Assembly: GCA_030642325.1 (NCBI GenBank)
Contig: DAOWNY010000029.1
Coordinates: 1-11,866 of the forward strand
Direction of reading: 5' to 3'
From: Deltaproteobacteria bacterium
GTDB lineage: Bacteria > Desulfobacterota > DAOWNY01
Length of the DNA: 11,866 nt
In this document: positions 5,242 through 11,866 of the stretch, in pieces
Layout of the letters: every line of letters starts with the position of its first letter
How positions within the stretch are numbered: position 1 is the stretch's first letter
Notes under the pieces: generated by a model
Told to the model about the DNA's origin: nothing
Databases searched by the model: none
The model's input: the letters and a program-made list of their open reading frames with translations, nothing else
Program-made: the position numbers and the translations under genes

Positions 5242-6435
5242 ATGTTTTTTTTGGCAAACCTTTGCCTTATTTTAATGACAGTCAACCTCCTTTTTTATCT
5301 TGCCCTCTTTTTTTCCTTTATTTTCAATCGGCAAGCAAGCCTTGCCCCCTACCTGTTAACGGAAGACAGATTCCCCGGTAACTTGAAATCTCCCCCCCGG
5401 GTGTCGGTATTGATCCCGGCAAGAAATGAGGAAGAAAATATCGGAAATTGCCTTAACTCTCTTTTTAAGCAGGATTTCCCAAATTTAGAAATTATTGTTA
5501 TTGATGACCAGTCCACCGATGGAACCGCCAGGATTGTAGAGGAATTTCAGGAAAAGAGTAAATCCGTAAAACTGATCAGAGGGAAAAAACTTCCCCCCGG
5601 ATGGATTGGAAAAAATTATGCCCTCTGCCAGGGAGTTCAGAAAGCCCGGGGAGAGTATCTGCTTTTCCTTGATGCTGATGTAATGATTACCTCTCCAAAA
5701 TGCATCACCCAAACAGTAAGCTATGCCATGGAGTATGATTCAGATTTACTAACAATGGTTCCCCGGCTAATATGCATAACTTTTTGGGAAAAGGTGGTTT
5801 TGCCCCTATTGGGATTTTTAATCGTAAACAAATTTACACTAAAAAAGATTAATGATCCATCCTCCCCCGTAACTTCGGTAATTGGGCCATATCTTTTTTT
5901 TAAAAAAGAGACCTATGAGAAGATAGGAGGGCATGAACGTATTAAGGGGGAAATCGTAGAGGATTTAGTGCTTGCACGGACAATGAAGAAAGAGGGGTAT
6001 AGATTGAGCTATCTGCTTGGAACCGACTTGTTTTCCCTCCGGGAATATACCAGCTTTGGTGGGATCTGGGAGGGGTTCAGTAAAAATTTTTTTGTGGGGA
6101 TGGATAAGAAGGTTTGGGCAGCCATATTATGCACCCTGATAATTTTTATCGTTCTGGTGCTCCCCTGGCTTTCGATCCCGGTCGGTTTTGGCTGTATTAT
6201 ATTTTACGGCTGTAACACCTTTGTCAGCATCATACTTATCCAGGGAATACTGTCCTGCCTGCTTACCATGGGGATTCGAAGGTTGCTGAAAAAGTTGGGT
6301 GATCTCAATGATACCTATGCCTTTCTCCAGCCTCTGGGGGCGTTGGTATTGATGGCCATTCTGGTTAACTCTACCATCAGAATTTCTTTCAACAAAGGGG
6401 TTTCATGGAAAGGACGGATTTATCTGGACAGTTAA
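5242..6435 (+). CDS. Membrane-bound family 2 glycosyltransferase (HpnB/CrtQ-like)
   Basis: This is a processive-type GT-A glycosyltransferase of 397 residues fixed in the inner membrane. An N-terminal helix (about 4-28) is followed by the GT2 domain: PRVSVLIPARNEEENI (52-67), DDQSTDGT (88-95), the PPGWIGKNYAL segment (118-128) typical of the HpnB/CrtQ group, the metal-binding DxD as Asp144-Ala-Asp146, the GGHE loop (229-232) and the catalytic ED pair Glu240-Asp241. Two or three C-terminal helices follow (about 295-320, 325-345 and 362-380). Relatives glycosylate carotenoids or lie in hopanoid clusters; neither pathway is seen nearby, so the lipid acceptor is open. GGGGAGGAG provides a strong ribosome site about 7 bases before the ATG. 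hisHF begins 41 bases after the stop, so the two may share a transcript. Confidence 0.87.
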   Translation: MFFLANLCLILMTVNLLFYLALFFSFIFNRQASLAPYLLTEDRFPGNLKSPPRVSVLIPARNEEENIGNCLNSLFKQDFPNLEIIVIDDQSTDGTARIVEEFQEKSKSVKLIRGKKLPPGWIGKNYALCQGVQKARGEYLLFLDADVMITSPKCITQTVSYAMEYDSDLLTMVPRLICITFWEKVVLPLLGFLIVNKFTLKKINDPSSPVTSVIGPYLFFKKETYEKIGGHERIKGEIVEDLVLARTMKKEGYRLSYLLGTDLFSLREYTSFGGIWEGFSKNFFVGMDKKVWAAILCTLIIFIVLVLPWLSIPVGFGCIIFYGCNTFVSIILIQGILSCLLTMGIRRLLKKLGDLNDTYAFLQPLGALVLMAILVNSTIRISFNKGVSWKGRIYLDS

Positions 6436-6476
6436 TCCCGAATTTTTGCTATTTTTCCCAAGTAAGGAAACAAGAC

Positions 6477-8069
6477 ATGATCACGTTACTTGACTATGGT
6501 GCAGGAAATGTCAGAAGTGTTATTAACGCTATTGAGCGACTGGGCGAGTCGGTTAAAGTTGTCGCAAGCGGCAAGGACATTATGGCAGCCCAAAAGCTTG
6601 TCTTCCCGGGAGTGGGTGCTTTCGGCAGTATGATGGAAATCCTCAGGAAAAAAAATTTAGTCGAATCTTTGAGGAAATATCTTTATTCCGATAGACCTTT
6701 TCTCGGTATCTGCCTGGGGTTACAAGCCCTGTTCGACTCCAGCGAAGAGGCCCCCGGTATAAGAGGACTGGGTTTCATTTCGGGAACAGTGAAAAAATTT
6801 GCCACGAATCTTTCGGTACCTCATATCGGTTGGAACGGCCTTATCGGCAAGAAGCCTTCACAAATTTTCGATGGGTTTCGGGGTGATGAAAAATTCTATT
6901 TTGTTCATTCATATCACGTAGTCCCGGAGGATGATTCGGTTATCCTTACAACAACCGATTATGGATATAACTTTACGAGCAGTATTCAAAGAGGCAACAT
7001 AATTGCCACCCAGTTTCACCCTGAAAAGAGCGGCACCCCGGGGCTGCGTATTCTGCATAATTTTTTAAAAAAAAACGGTGCGCAAAAAAAGTGTATTCAA
7101 GTATCAGGAGAAACACGGCTGGCTAAAAGGATCATTGTCTGTCTGGATGTACGATCCAACGACGAAGGAGATCTGGTGGTTACAAAAGGGGACCGGTATG
7201 ATGTCAGGGAAAATGGGTCAGTGAGAAACCTGGGGAAGCCGGTAGAATTGGCGAGGCACTACTATGAGGAAGGCGCTGACGAAATCACATTCCTCAACAT
7301 TACGGGGTTTAGGGATTTTCCCCTAGAAGATATGCCCATGCTTGAAGTGCTCCGTCAAACCTCAAAAAATGTCTTTGTTCCCCTGGCCATTGGCGGGGGG
7401 ATTCGAAATTATACGGATAAAAACGGTCGGAAATACTCGGCTCTGGAGGTTGCTTCCGAATATTTCCGGTCAGGTGCAGACAAGATTTCCATTGGGAGCG
7501 ATGCGGTACTGATCGCTGAGGAGTATTTGAGAACAGGGCGAAAGACCGGTCGAAGTTCCATTGAAGAGATATCCCGCGTATACGGAAATCAGGCAGTTAT
7601 TATCTCGATAGATCCCAAGCGTGTTTATGTAAAGTCAGGAAATGAGGTAAAGCACCAGGTAATTGAGAGTTCTATTCCGGGTCCTGACGGTGAACGGTAT
7701 TGCTGGTATCAGTGCACCATCAAGGGGGGGCGTGAACCGAGAAATTTAGACGCGGTCACCTTGGCGCAAGTCTGTGAAAAGCTTGGAGCAGGAGAAATTC
7801 TGCTCAACTGTATCGACAGGGACGGAACCAACACGGGGTTCGATCTCGAACTGATCAACGCGGTCAAAGGGTCTGTTTCCATACCGGTAATAGCCTCAAG
7901 CGGTGCCGGCTGCGAAGAACATTTCCATGAAGTCTTTACCCGAACAGAGGCGGAATCTGCCTTGGCTGCCGGTATCTTCCATAGAAAAGAAATACCTGTT
8001 GGTACAGTGAAAAATTACCTTAGGGGCAAGGTGGAAATTCGGACTTTGGACGAGCCAAAAAAAGGATGA
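6477..8069 (+). CDS. hisHF: Bifunctional imidazole glycerol phosphate synthase HisH-HisF fusion, eukaryote-like
   Basis: This 530-residue enzyme joins the glutaminase and cyclase of histidine biosynthesis, turning PRFAR and glutamine-derived ammonia into imidazole glycerol phosphate and AICAR in the cytoplasm. HisH (1-about 200) shows LLDYGAGNVRSV (4-15), the nucleophile in GICLGLQ (Cys79) and the rest of the triad in QFHPEKS (His181, Glu183). HisF (about 216-525) has both catalytic aspartates, Asp224 in IIVCLDVR and Asp379 in ISIDPKRVYV, and IGGGIR (305-310). The HisF half is about 60 residues longer than stand-alone bacterial HisF, and its extra segments (GDLVVTKGDRYDVRE, 231-245, and the 311-367 region) closely match plant and fungal HIS7/HISN4. 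ATG at 6477 has TAAGGA 8 bases upstream; the open frame reaches back to 6405 inside the preceding gene but lacks start signals. No other his gene is in the window. Confidence 0.96.
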   Translation: MITLLDYGAGNVRSVINAIERLGESVKVVASGKDIMAAQKLVFPGVGAFGSMMEILRKKNLVESLRKYLYSDRPFLGICLGLQALFDSSEEAPGIRGLGFISGTVKKFATNLSVPHIGWNGLIGKKPSQIFDGFRGDEKFYFVHSYHVVPEDDSVILTTTDYGYNFTSSIQRGNIIATQFHPEKSGTPGLRILHNFLKKNGAQKKCIQVSGETRLAKRIIVCLDVRSNDEGDLVVTKGDRYDVRENGSVRNLGKPVELARHYYEEGADEITFLNITGFRDFPLEDMPMLEVLRQTSKNVFVPLAIGGGIRNYTDKNGRKYSALEVASEYFRSGADKISIGSDAVLIAEEYLRTGRKTGRSSIEEISRVYGNQAVIISIDPKRVYVKSGNEVKHQVIESSIPGPDGERYCWYQCTIKGGREPRNLDAVTLAQVCEKLGAGEILLNCIDRDGTNTGFDLELINAVKGSVSIPVIASSGAGCEEHFHEVFTRTEAESALAAGIFHRKEIPVGTVKNYLRGKVEIRTLDEPKKG

Positions 8070-8140
8070 ACAGGCCGACTGTTTTTAACGTCCGCAAGGG
8101 GATAAGGAATTTTTTTGGGAGACACGGCAGGATGTTATAG
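8066..8140 (+). CDS. Possible 24-residue ORF overlapping the hisHF stop
   Basis: An ATG at 8066 overlaps the hisHF stop in the ATGA manner and opens 24 codons ending in TAG at 8138-8140, one base before the terminator stem begins. The peptide is basic (MNRPTVFNVRKG then IRNFFGRHGRML). There is no properly spaced ribosome site, so it would depend on coupling to hisHF. Chance is a good explanation for a frame this short. Confidence 0.2.
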   Translation: MNRPTVFNVRKGIRNFFGRHGRML

Positions 8141-8204
8141 ACTCTGCATGAGGGGAGCCGGCCTCCCCTCAAAAACAAAGCTTGTGCAGAGTGGTTTTAA
8201 TTCT
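8141..8204 (+). terminator. Two-tier hairpin terminator after hisHF
   Basis: An inner stem GAGGGGAG (8150-8157) pairs with CTCCCCTC (8163-8170) over a five-base loop. An outer stem ACTCTGCA (8141-8148) pairs with TGCAGAGT (8185-8192), followed on the plus strand by GGTTTTAATTCTTT. It lies between hisHF and the convergent carbonic anhydrase remnant, whose stop is at 8197-8199, and may serve both directions. Confidence 0.6.
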
Positions 8205-8556
8205 TTGCCATGGGGTTGGTTGCACGGTTAGGATCTTTTTCAACCCCATCAAGGATATTAAAAACGGTTGATTCGGGTAACCACTTAATTTTACCGGAAC
8301 CGACATTATATATGGCTCCCACAACCTTGGCGTCACCGCTTTTGACGATATTCCTGGTGGAGGGACTCAGCATGAAGAGGTCTTTTACCCCTTGCCGGAC
8401 ATTTTCTTCGATCGCGCTGGGAATAATCTTGTCACCATGCAGATCAGGATGTTTTTCCATGGCACGACGCACCGCCGGTTCAATGTTGTCGACCAGCGGC
8501 GGGATATTACGTTCCAGGGGATGTCCCGTCCCATGGATGGCGTGAATCAATGTCAT
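8197..8556 (-). pseudogene. Beta-carbonic anhydrase C-terminal remnant
   Basis: The 119-codon frame matches only the C-terminal half of a beta-carbonic anhydrase, an enzyme that interconverts CO2 and bicarbonate. Recognisable parts are HGTGHPLERNIPPLVDNI (about 8-25), the helix AIEENVRQGVKDLFMLSP (about 48-65) and the terminal strand DAKVVGAIYNVGSGKIKWL (about 75-93). The N-terminal half with the zinc ligands (CxDxR and HxxC motifs) is absent and the fragment has no cysteine, so it cannot form the active site. Homology stops at Ile4: the first codons ATG-ACA-TTG belong to the end of an inverted-repeat element at 8547-8650, and an in-frame stop lies further upstream within that element. No lost N-terminal half is visible beyond the element. 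There is no ribosome site worth the name. This reads as a gene truncated by insertion plus deletion. Confidence 0.82.
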
Positions 8557-8650
8557 TAACTTAAGAATATTTTGTTAAGTATAGTTTTTTATCGTCATCC
8601 CCGTTTTTACGGGAATGACATATGATAAATTCTTAAGTTAATGACATTGA
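8547..8650. mobile_element. 104-bp inverted-repeat element with nested hairpin
   Basis: The segment is bounded by a perfect 22-bp inverted repeat: left arm 8547-8568 (begins TCAATGTCATT), right arm 8629-8650 (ends AATGACATTGA). Between them lies a second dyad, GTCATCCCCGT (8594-8604) with ACGGGAATGAC (8609-8619), of the widespread GTCATTCCCG-type hairpin style. It encodes nothing. Its left edge marks the point where carbonic anhydrase homology ends. No clean target duplication is visible, which fits an adjacent deletion. It may be a MITE, or a long hairpin with another role. Confidence 0.6.
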
Positions 8651-8651
8651 A

Positions 8652-8680
8652 CCGTTAACTGTAAACTATGAACGGATACA
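8652..8680 (+). repeat. Heptad array with CGGATACA cap
   Basis: Three seven-base units CCGTTAA, CTGTAAA and CTATGAA end in CGGATACA. This is the same unit style and the same cap as the arrays at 4035-4056 and 4448-4483, about 4 kb away. It begins two bases after the 104-bp inverted-repeat element. The following stretch, 8681-8802, is AT-rich and shows nothing I can support. Confidence 0.5.
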
Positions 8681-8802
8681 ATTGTTTTAATCCCTCTTTT
8701 TATTTTTTAGTATTTTAGTAGCACCCCTTTCTTTAAAAATTAACTCCCATGTTCAATGAATTAATCCGGTTTTATGACTCTCATAGTATAAGTCGGCTTG
8801 AA

Positions 8803-9021
8803 TTATCGGCTGAAGTTTCACCGTTTTTCTATAGTTTTCAGGAAAAGCAGATCATAAGTATTTTTCATGATTTGTAGCTATTTCAATATTTTACCCAAAA
8901 TATATCAATACGATGTTTAGATTATATACCAGAAAAATCTTTTCCAAGAGAGAAGTAATTAATTTTATTCAATAAAAACAGATAGTTGAAATTTTAAAAA
9001 CGGTGAAACTTCAGTTATCGG
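8803..9021. mobile_element. 205-bp MITE-like element with 19-bp TIRs and 7-bp target duplication
   Basis: CTGAAGTTTCACCGTTTTT (8810-8828) is repeated exactly in inverse at 8996-9014. The heptamer TTATCGG occurs immediately outside both ends (8803-8809 and 9015-9021), as expected for a target duplication made by insertion. The 167-base interior is AT-rich and has no coding frame, so a transposase would have to act in trans. The right end is 15 bases from the stop codon of the convergent binding-protein gene. I cannot assign the ends to a named insertion sequence family. Confidence 0.75.
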
Positions 9022-9029
9022 GTTATTTG

Positions 9030-10322
9030 TCATTGACACTCCATTATCCTGCCCCCCCTGACCGTTAGGAAATATAAGGTTTTTTCAACCTCACCGGAGG
9101 GACTGAAACTTGTGATTCCGGTAACTCCCGGAAAATATTTAACTTTAAGTAATTCATCTTTCAAATTTTTGCGAGAATTAACCTGCTTATCGTTTAGGAG
9201 GTAAATGATCAAAGATGTGATGTCATATGAGTGGGCCTCCAATGTCCCGGGTTCCTCCCCGAAGGTCAGCTTGAAATCGGCAATGAATTTTTTAACAAAA
9301 GGGAAGGAACTTCCCTGAAAAAAACTATCAACAAATATTGACTCTTGAAGAAAGTTTCCTGCCATTTTGGGTAATTGCGGCGAGTTCCACAAGTTGGTCC
9401 CTAGAAGGCAGACCCCTTTCACGTCATAGAATGCCAATTGAGAAGCAATAAGCCCTATTTTTTTGTAACTGTCGGGAATGAATATGGCGTCAAAGTCGAT
9501 AATTGGCTTTGGCTCTTTTTTTTCTTCCCCCTCCGTCACCTCTTCTACCATTACCTCCCTTTTTTCATCAAAGGGGGGCAGCTTCACCATTTCTTTTATT
9601 ACATCTCCGAAATCAGTCTGATCCTCTTCGTAGGATAAGATTTGCAATACTTCTCTGTTGTGGATGTCCACCTCATTCCAGAAAAGATCCATGAATTTTT
9701 CACCATAAATATTTTGTGGATAAAGGATGACAAACCTATTGAGCCCGCGGGTCTCGATTGCGTAAGTTGTTAGTGTTTTAACTTGGAGGGAGGGGGTCAA
9801 AAAGTTCCTGAAGACGTATTTTCCAGTGCCGGCAATATCTTCCCTTTGGGTAAGGGTTATGATTGGAACCCGAAGTTTTTCAGCCTTCTTGGATGCGGCC
9901 TTGGCCGGGCTACCCAATAAAGGGCCGATAATAGCAATGGCTCCTTCCTGATAAACGAGATCTTCAACCGCTTTTTTTGAAATCAGGGGATCGGCTTTTG
10001 AATCTTTTACTATTAGTGTGAGGGGTATTGCATCTGTTGAAGAATTGAACTCATCGAGTGCCAACTCAATGCCATGAAGAAGTTTTTGACCATAAATGGC
10101 ATGCTTGCCACTGAAGGGAAGAATGCAGCCTATGACATGTTTTTTGGTGGGAGCAATGCCCATCAGTCCCTTAAATATTTTTTGAATGGTGCTTCCGGTG
10201 GTCAATTTTTCGTTATTAACGGTTTCTCCACTGGAAGTAGTTGCATTCTGACAAATCAGAAGGCAGACAGTAAATATTATCAACAGACCATTACTAAAAT
10301 AAATTTTCTTTGGATCCGCCAC
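9030..10322 (-). CDS. Periplasmic type I binding protein (LivK/LpoA-like, penicillin-binding protein activator type)
   Basis: The 430-residue protein has an N-terminal hydrophobic signal segment (about 11-26) and a Peripla_BP_6-type two-lobe domain (about 62-425). Landmarks are IGCILPFSGKHAIYGQKLLHGIELA (about 64-88), AIIGPLLGSPAKAAS (about 129-143), FDAIFIPDSYKKIGLIASQLAFYDV (about 274-298), LLGTNLWNSPQL and the C-terminal FPGVTGITSFSPSGE. This pattern matches proteins annotated as penicillin-binding protein activators in Desulfobacterota, related both to amino-acid binding proteins and to LpoA. Cys20 and Cys24 end the signal segment, but neither has a good lipobox, so lipidation is uncertain. 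An acidic insert (EVMVEEVTEGEEKKEPKP, about 253-270) interrupts the second lobe. The GTG start has AAAGGA 6 bases upstream; an out-of-frame ATG overlaps it. dnaK lies upstream on the same strand, separated by a hairpin. Confidence 0.8.
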   Translation of the reverse strand: MADPKKIYFSNGLLIIFTVCLLICQNATTSSGETVNNEKLTTGSTIQKIFKGLMGIAPTKKHVIGCILPFSGKHAIYGQKLLHGIELALDEFNSSTDAIPLTLIVKDSKADPLISKKAVEDLVYQEGAIAIIGPLLGSPAKAASKKAEKLRVPIITLTQREDIAGTGKYVFRNFLTPSLQVKTLTTYAIETRGLNRFVILYPQNIYGEKFMDLFWNEVDIHNREVLQILSYEEDQTDFGDVIKEMVKLPPFDEKREVMVEEVTEGEEKKEPKPIIDFDAIFIPDSYKKIGLIASQLAFYDVKGVCLLGTNLWNSPQLPKMAGNFLQESIFVDSFFQGSSFPFVKKFIADFKLTFGEEPGTLEAHSYDITSLIIYLLNDKQVNSRKNLKDELLKVKYFPGVTGITSFSPSGEVEKTLYFLTVRGGRIMECQ

Positions 10323-10343
10323 ATTTTATCCTTTCACCGGGGG

Positions 10344-10372
10344 AGTATATGCCAAAAGACAATAGATAAAAA
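10344..10372 (-). promoter_or_regulatory. Possible promoter of the periplasmic binding protein gene
   Basis: On the minus strand TATACT (complement of 10344-10349) is a good -10 hexamer, with a poor -35, TTTTTA (complement of 10367-10372), 17 bases upstream. The start codon is 21 bases downstream, giving a very short leader that contains the AAAGGA site. Confidence 0.3.
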
Positions 10373-10463
10373 TTTTTAAAAAAAATTAATGTGGGATGAG
10401 AGAATAGGCAGGGGGAGAAAAAATGAATTCAGGCAACTTTGGCCTTGAGGTAAATGGAAAATT

Positions 10464-10498
10464 TTATGGTGGCAAGAGTTACCAGCCTGCCACCATAA
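10464..10498 (-). terminator. dnaK terminator hairpin
   Basis: TTATGGTGGCA (10464-10474) and TGCCACCATAA (10488-10498) form a perfect 11-bp stem with a 13-base loop. It starts 5 bases after the dnaK stop and is followed on the minus strand by AATTTT. It separates dnaK from the next minus-strand gene. Confidence 0.65.
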
Positions 10499-10503
10499 TC
10501 AAA

Positions 10504-11866
10504 TTATTTGTCGTTTTTGACTTCCTCAAAATCGGCGTCCACTACGTCATCACCGGAAGGTTTTTCCCCGCTCTCAGTGCCTGCAGTCCCAGTTTGGTCC
10601 TGCCCTTCCTTCGATGCTTTAGCGTACATAGTCTCGGCTAGCTTATGAGAAGCCTTACTTAAAGCTTCGCTCGTTTGTTTGATTGCTTCAATATCAGATC
10701 CTTCCATGGATTTATTTACTTTTTTTATGGCTTCTTCGATTTCGTCTTTTGTGGCAGGATCAACCTGGTCTTTATGTTCAGACAGGGTTTTTTCGGTGGC
10801 ATAAACCAATGCATCAGCACTGTTTCTTGCATCAACCAGCCCCCGCTTCTTTTTATCCTCTTCGGCGTGCTCTTCGGCATCGCTGGTCATCTTTTTGATA
10901 TCTTCTTCGGTAAGTCCGCTGGAGGCAGTTATTTTAATGGATTGTTCCTTGCCGGTGCCAAGATCTTTTGCCGTGACATGGACGATACCGTTGGCATCAA
11001 TGTCAAAGGTAACTTCTATTTGAGGAATGCCCCGTTGGGCGGGAGGAATACCCACTAACTCAAACCTGCCGAGAGTTTTGTTGTACTCGGCCATTTCCCG
11101 CTCTCCCTGAAGGACGTGGATACTTACCGATGGCTGATTGTCGGCGGCGGTGGAGAAGACCTGAGATTTTTTTGTGGGAATCGTACTATTTTTGTCGATT
11201 AATTTGGTAAATACTCCTCCCAAGGTTTCAATCCCTAAAGAGAGAGGGGTTACATCCAATAACAGCACATCCTTGATATCACCCTTCAATACTCCGCCTT
11301 GAATGGCCGCACCCATTGCTACCACTTCATCGGGATTAACCCCTTTATGTGGTTCCCTGCCGAAGATTTCTTTTACCTTTTTCTGCACCAGGGGCATTCT
11401 GGTCATCCCCCCCACCAAAATAACTTCGTCAATATCCGATGGTTTGATCCCCGCATCCTTAATGGCAGTCAGGCAAGGAGTCACAACCTTTTCAACCAGG
11501 TCTTCCACCAGTTTTTCCAGTTTACTTCTGGTAAGTTTTATATTTAAATGCTTGGGGCCACTGGCATCCGCTGTAATAAAGGGGAGATTAATATCTGTTT
11601 CCAATGTGGATGAAAGTTCTTGCTTTGCTTTTTCAGCGGCTTCTTTAAGTCTTTGCAGGGCCATTTTGTCTTGCCGGATATCGATACCTTGGTCCTTTTT
11701 GAATTCATCCGCCAAGAAGTCGATAATTCTCAGATCAAAATCTTCTCCTCCCAGGTGGGTATCGCCGTTGGTTGCCTTAACCTCGAAAACTCCGTCCCCA
11801 AGTTCCAGGATTGAAATATCGTAGGTGCCCCCGCCCAGATCAAATACGGCAATTTTTTCATCTTTC
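10504..11866 (-). CDS. dnaK: Chaperone DnaK (Hsp70), 5' end beyond the window
   Basis: The frame is open from the right edge to the stop at 10504 and gives 453 residues, roughly the last 70 percent of a normal DnaK of about 640. It enters in the ATPase domain just before the phosphate-2 motif FDLGGGTYDIS. Further on come LGGEDFD, the adenosine motif VILVGGMTRMPLVQ, the interdomain linker DVLLLDVTPLSLGIE, the substrate-binding sandwich (SQVFSTAADNQ, IHVLQGEREMAEYN, QIEVTFDIDANGIVHV), the helical lid and the bacterial tail DDVVDADFEEVK. All match bacterial DnaK closely. DnaK is the ATP-driven cytoplasmic Hsp70 that folds proteins with DnaJ and GrpE. dnaJ does not follow, as it often does; a terminator and an unrelated gene come next. 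The apparent start within the window at 11715 is an internal TTG codon. Confidence 0.98.
   Translation of the reverse strand, partial: KDEKIAVFDLGGGTYDISILELGDGVFEVKATNGDTHLGGEDFDLRIIDFLADEFKKDQGIDIRQDKMALQRLKEAAEKAKQELSSTLETDINLPFITADASGPKHLNIKLTRSKLEKLVEDLVEKVVTPCLTAIKDAGIKPSDIDEVILVGGMTRMPLVQKKVKEIFGREPHKGVNPDEVVAMGAAIQGGVLKGDIKDVLLLDVTPLSLGIETLGGVFTKLIDKNSTIPTKKSQVFSTAADNQPSVSIHVLQGEREMAEYNKTLGRFELVGIPPAQRGIPQIEVTFDIDANGIVHVTAKDLGTGKEQSIKITASSGLTEEDIKKMTSDAEEHAEEDKKKRGLVDARNSADALVYATEKTLSEHKDQVDPATKDEIEEAIKKVNKSMEGSDIEAIKQTSEALSKASHKLAETMYAKASKEGQDQTGTAGTESGEKPSGDDVVDADFEEVKNDK

Noticed and set aside
6405..6476. Upstream extension of the hisHF frame
   Set aside because: It overlaps the glycosyltransferase gene and lacks a ribosome site; ATG at 6477 starts exactly at the conserved HisH N-terminus with TAAGGA upstream.
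8210..8545. 111-codon plus-strand frame opposite the carbonic anhydrase remnant
   Set aside because: It has no family resemblance, while the minus strand matches beta-carbonic anhydrase clearly.
10423..10641. 72-codon plus-strand frame across the dnaK terminator
   Set aside because: It overlaps the dnaK C-terminus and its terminator stem; the protein shows no recognisable features.
11303..11824. 173-codon plus-strand frame opposite dnaK
   Set aside because: Long antisense frames over highly conserved, biased codon genes are common; the Ser/Leu-rich product resembles nothing.

Overview
The window reads as chromosomal DNA of a Gram-negative, probably anaerobic bacterium. Pointers are a MacB-type ABC exporter, an LpoA-like periplasmic protein of a kind common in Desulfobacterota, and a proteobacterial-looking DnaK. 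An origin in or near Desulfobacterota (Deltaproteobacteria) is an inference from gene style; no rRNA or tRNA is present to settle it. Coding regions are compact and the spacers are AT-rich and full of repeats.

Layout, left to right. (1) 33-1946, plus strand: a two-gene MacB/LolCDE-type exporter (ATPase and permease). (2) 2153-3715, plus strand: a compact membrane redox operon made of an anchored TlpA/MauD-like redoxin with a CxxC motif, an anchored rhodanese-fold protein with no cysteine at all, and a MauE/DoxX-like membrane protein with a CGCFG motif. Its leader holds three small dyads, one overlapping the Shine-Dalgarno site. (3) 3775-3906, minus strand: a 43-residue small protein with its own promoter, strong ribosome binding site and a convergent hairpin. 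(4) 4035-4483: a non-coding segment bounded by inverted heptanucleotide arrays and carrying further heptad tracts. (5) 4506-8069, plus strand: a GNAT acetyltransferase, a membrane glycosyltransferase (HpnB/CrtQ style) and a fused HisH-HisF imidazole glycerol phosphate synthase of the eukaryote/plant HIS7 type. (6) 8141-9021: a terminator, the C-terminal remnant of a beta-carbonic anhydrase cut off exactly at a 104-bp inverted-repeat element, another heptad array, and a 205-bp MITE-like element with 19-bp terminal inverted repeats and a 7-bp target duplication. (7) 9030-11866, minus strand: an LpoA/LivK-like periplasmic binding protein and the 3' two thirds of dnaK, which runs off the right edge.

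How the parts relate. The exporter pair probably works with an adaptor encoded left of the window. The redoxin, Cys-less rhodanese and MauE-like protein overlap or nearly abut and should be made together as a thiol-transfer unit at the membrane, with the middle protein more likely a scaffold or binding subunit than a sulfurtransferase. HisHF is a complete one-polypeptide enzyme away from other his genes. The least ordinary parts are the Cys-less rhodanese operon, the unannotated small gene, the heptad-array family, the two inverted-repeat elements with the broken carbonic anhydrase, and the eukaryote-like HisHF.
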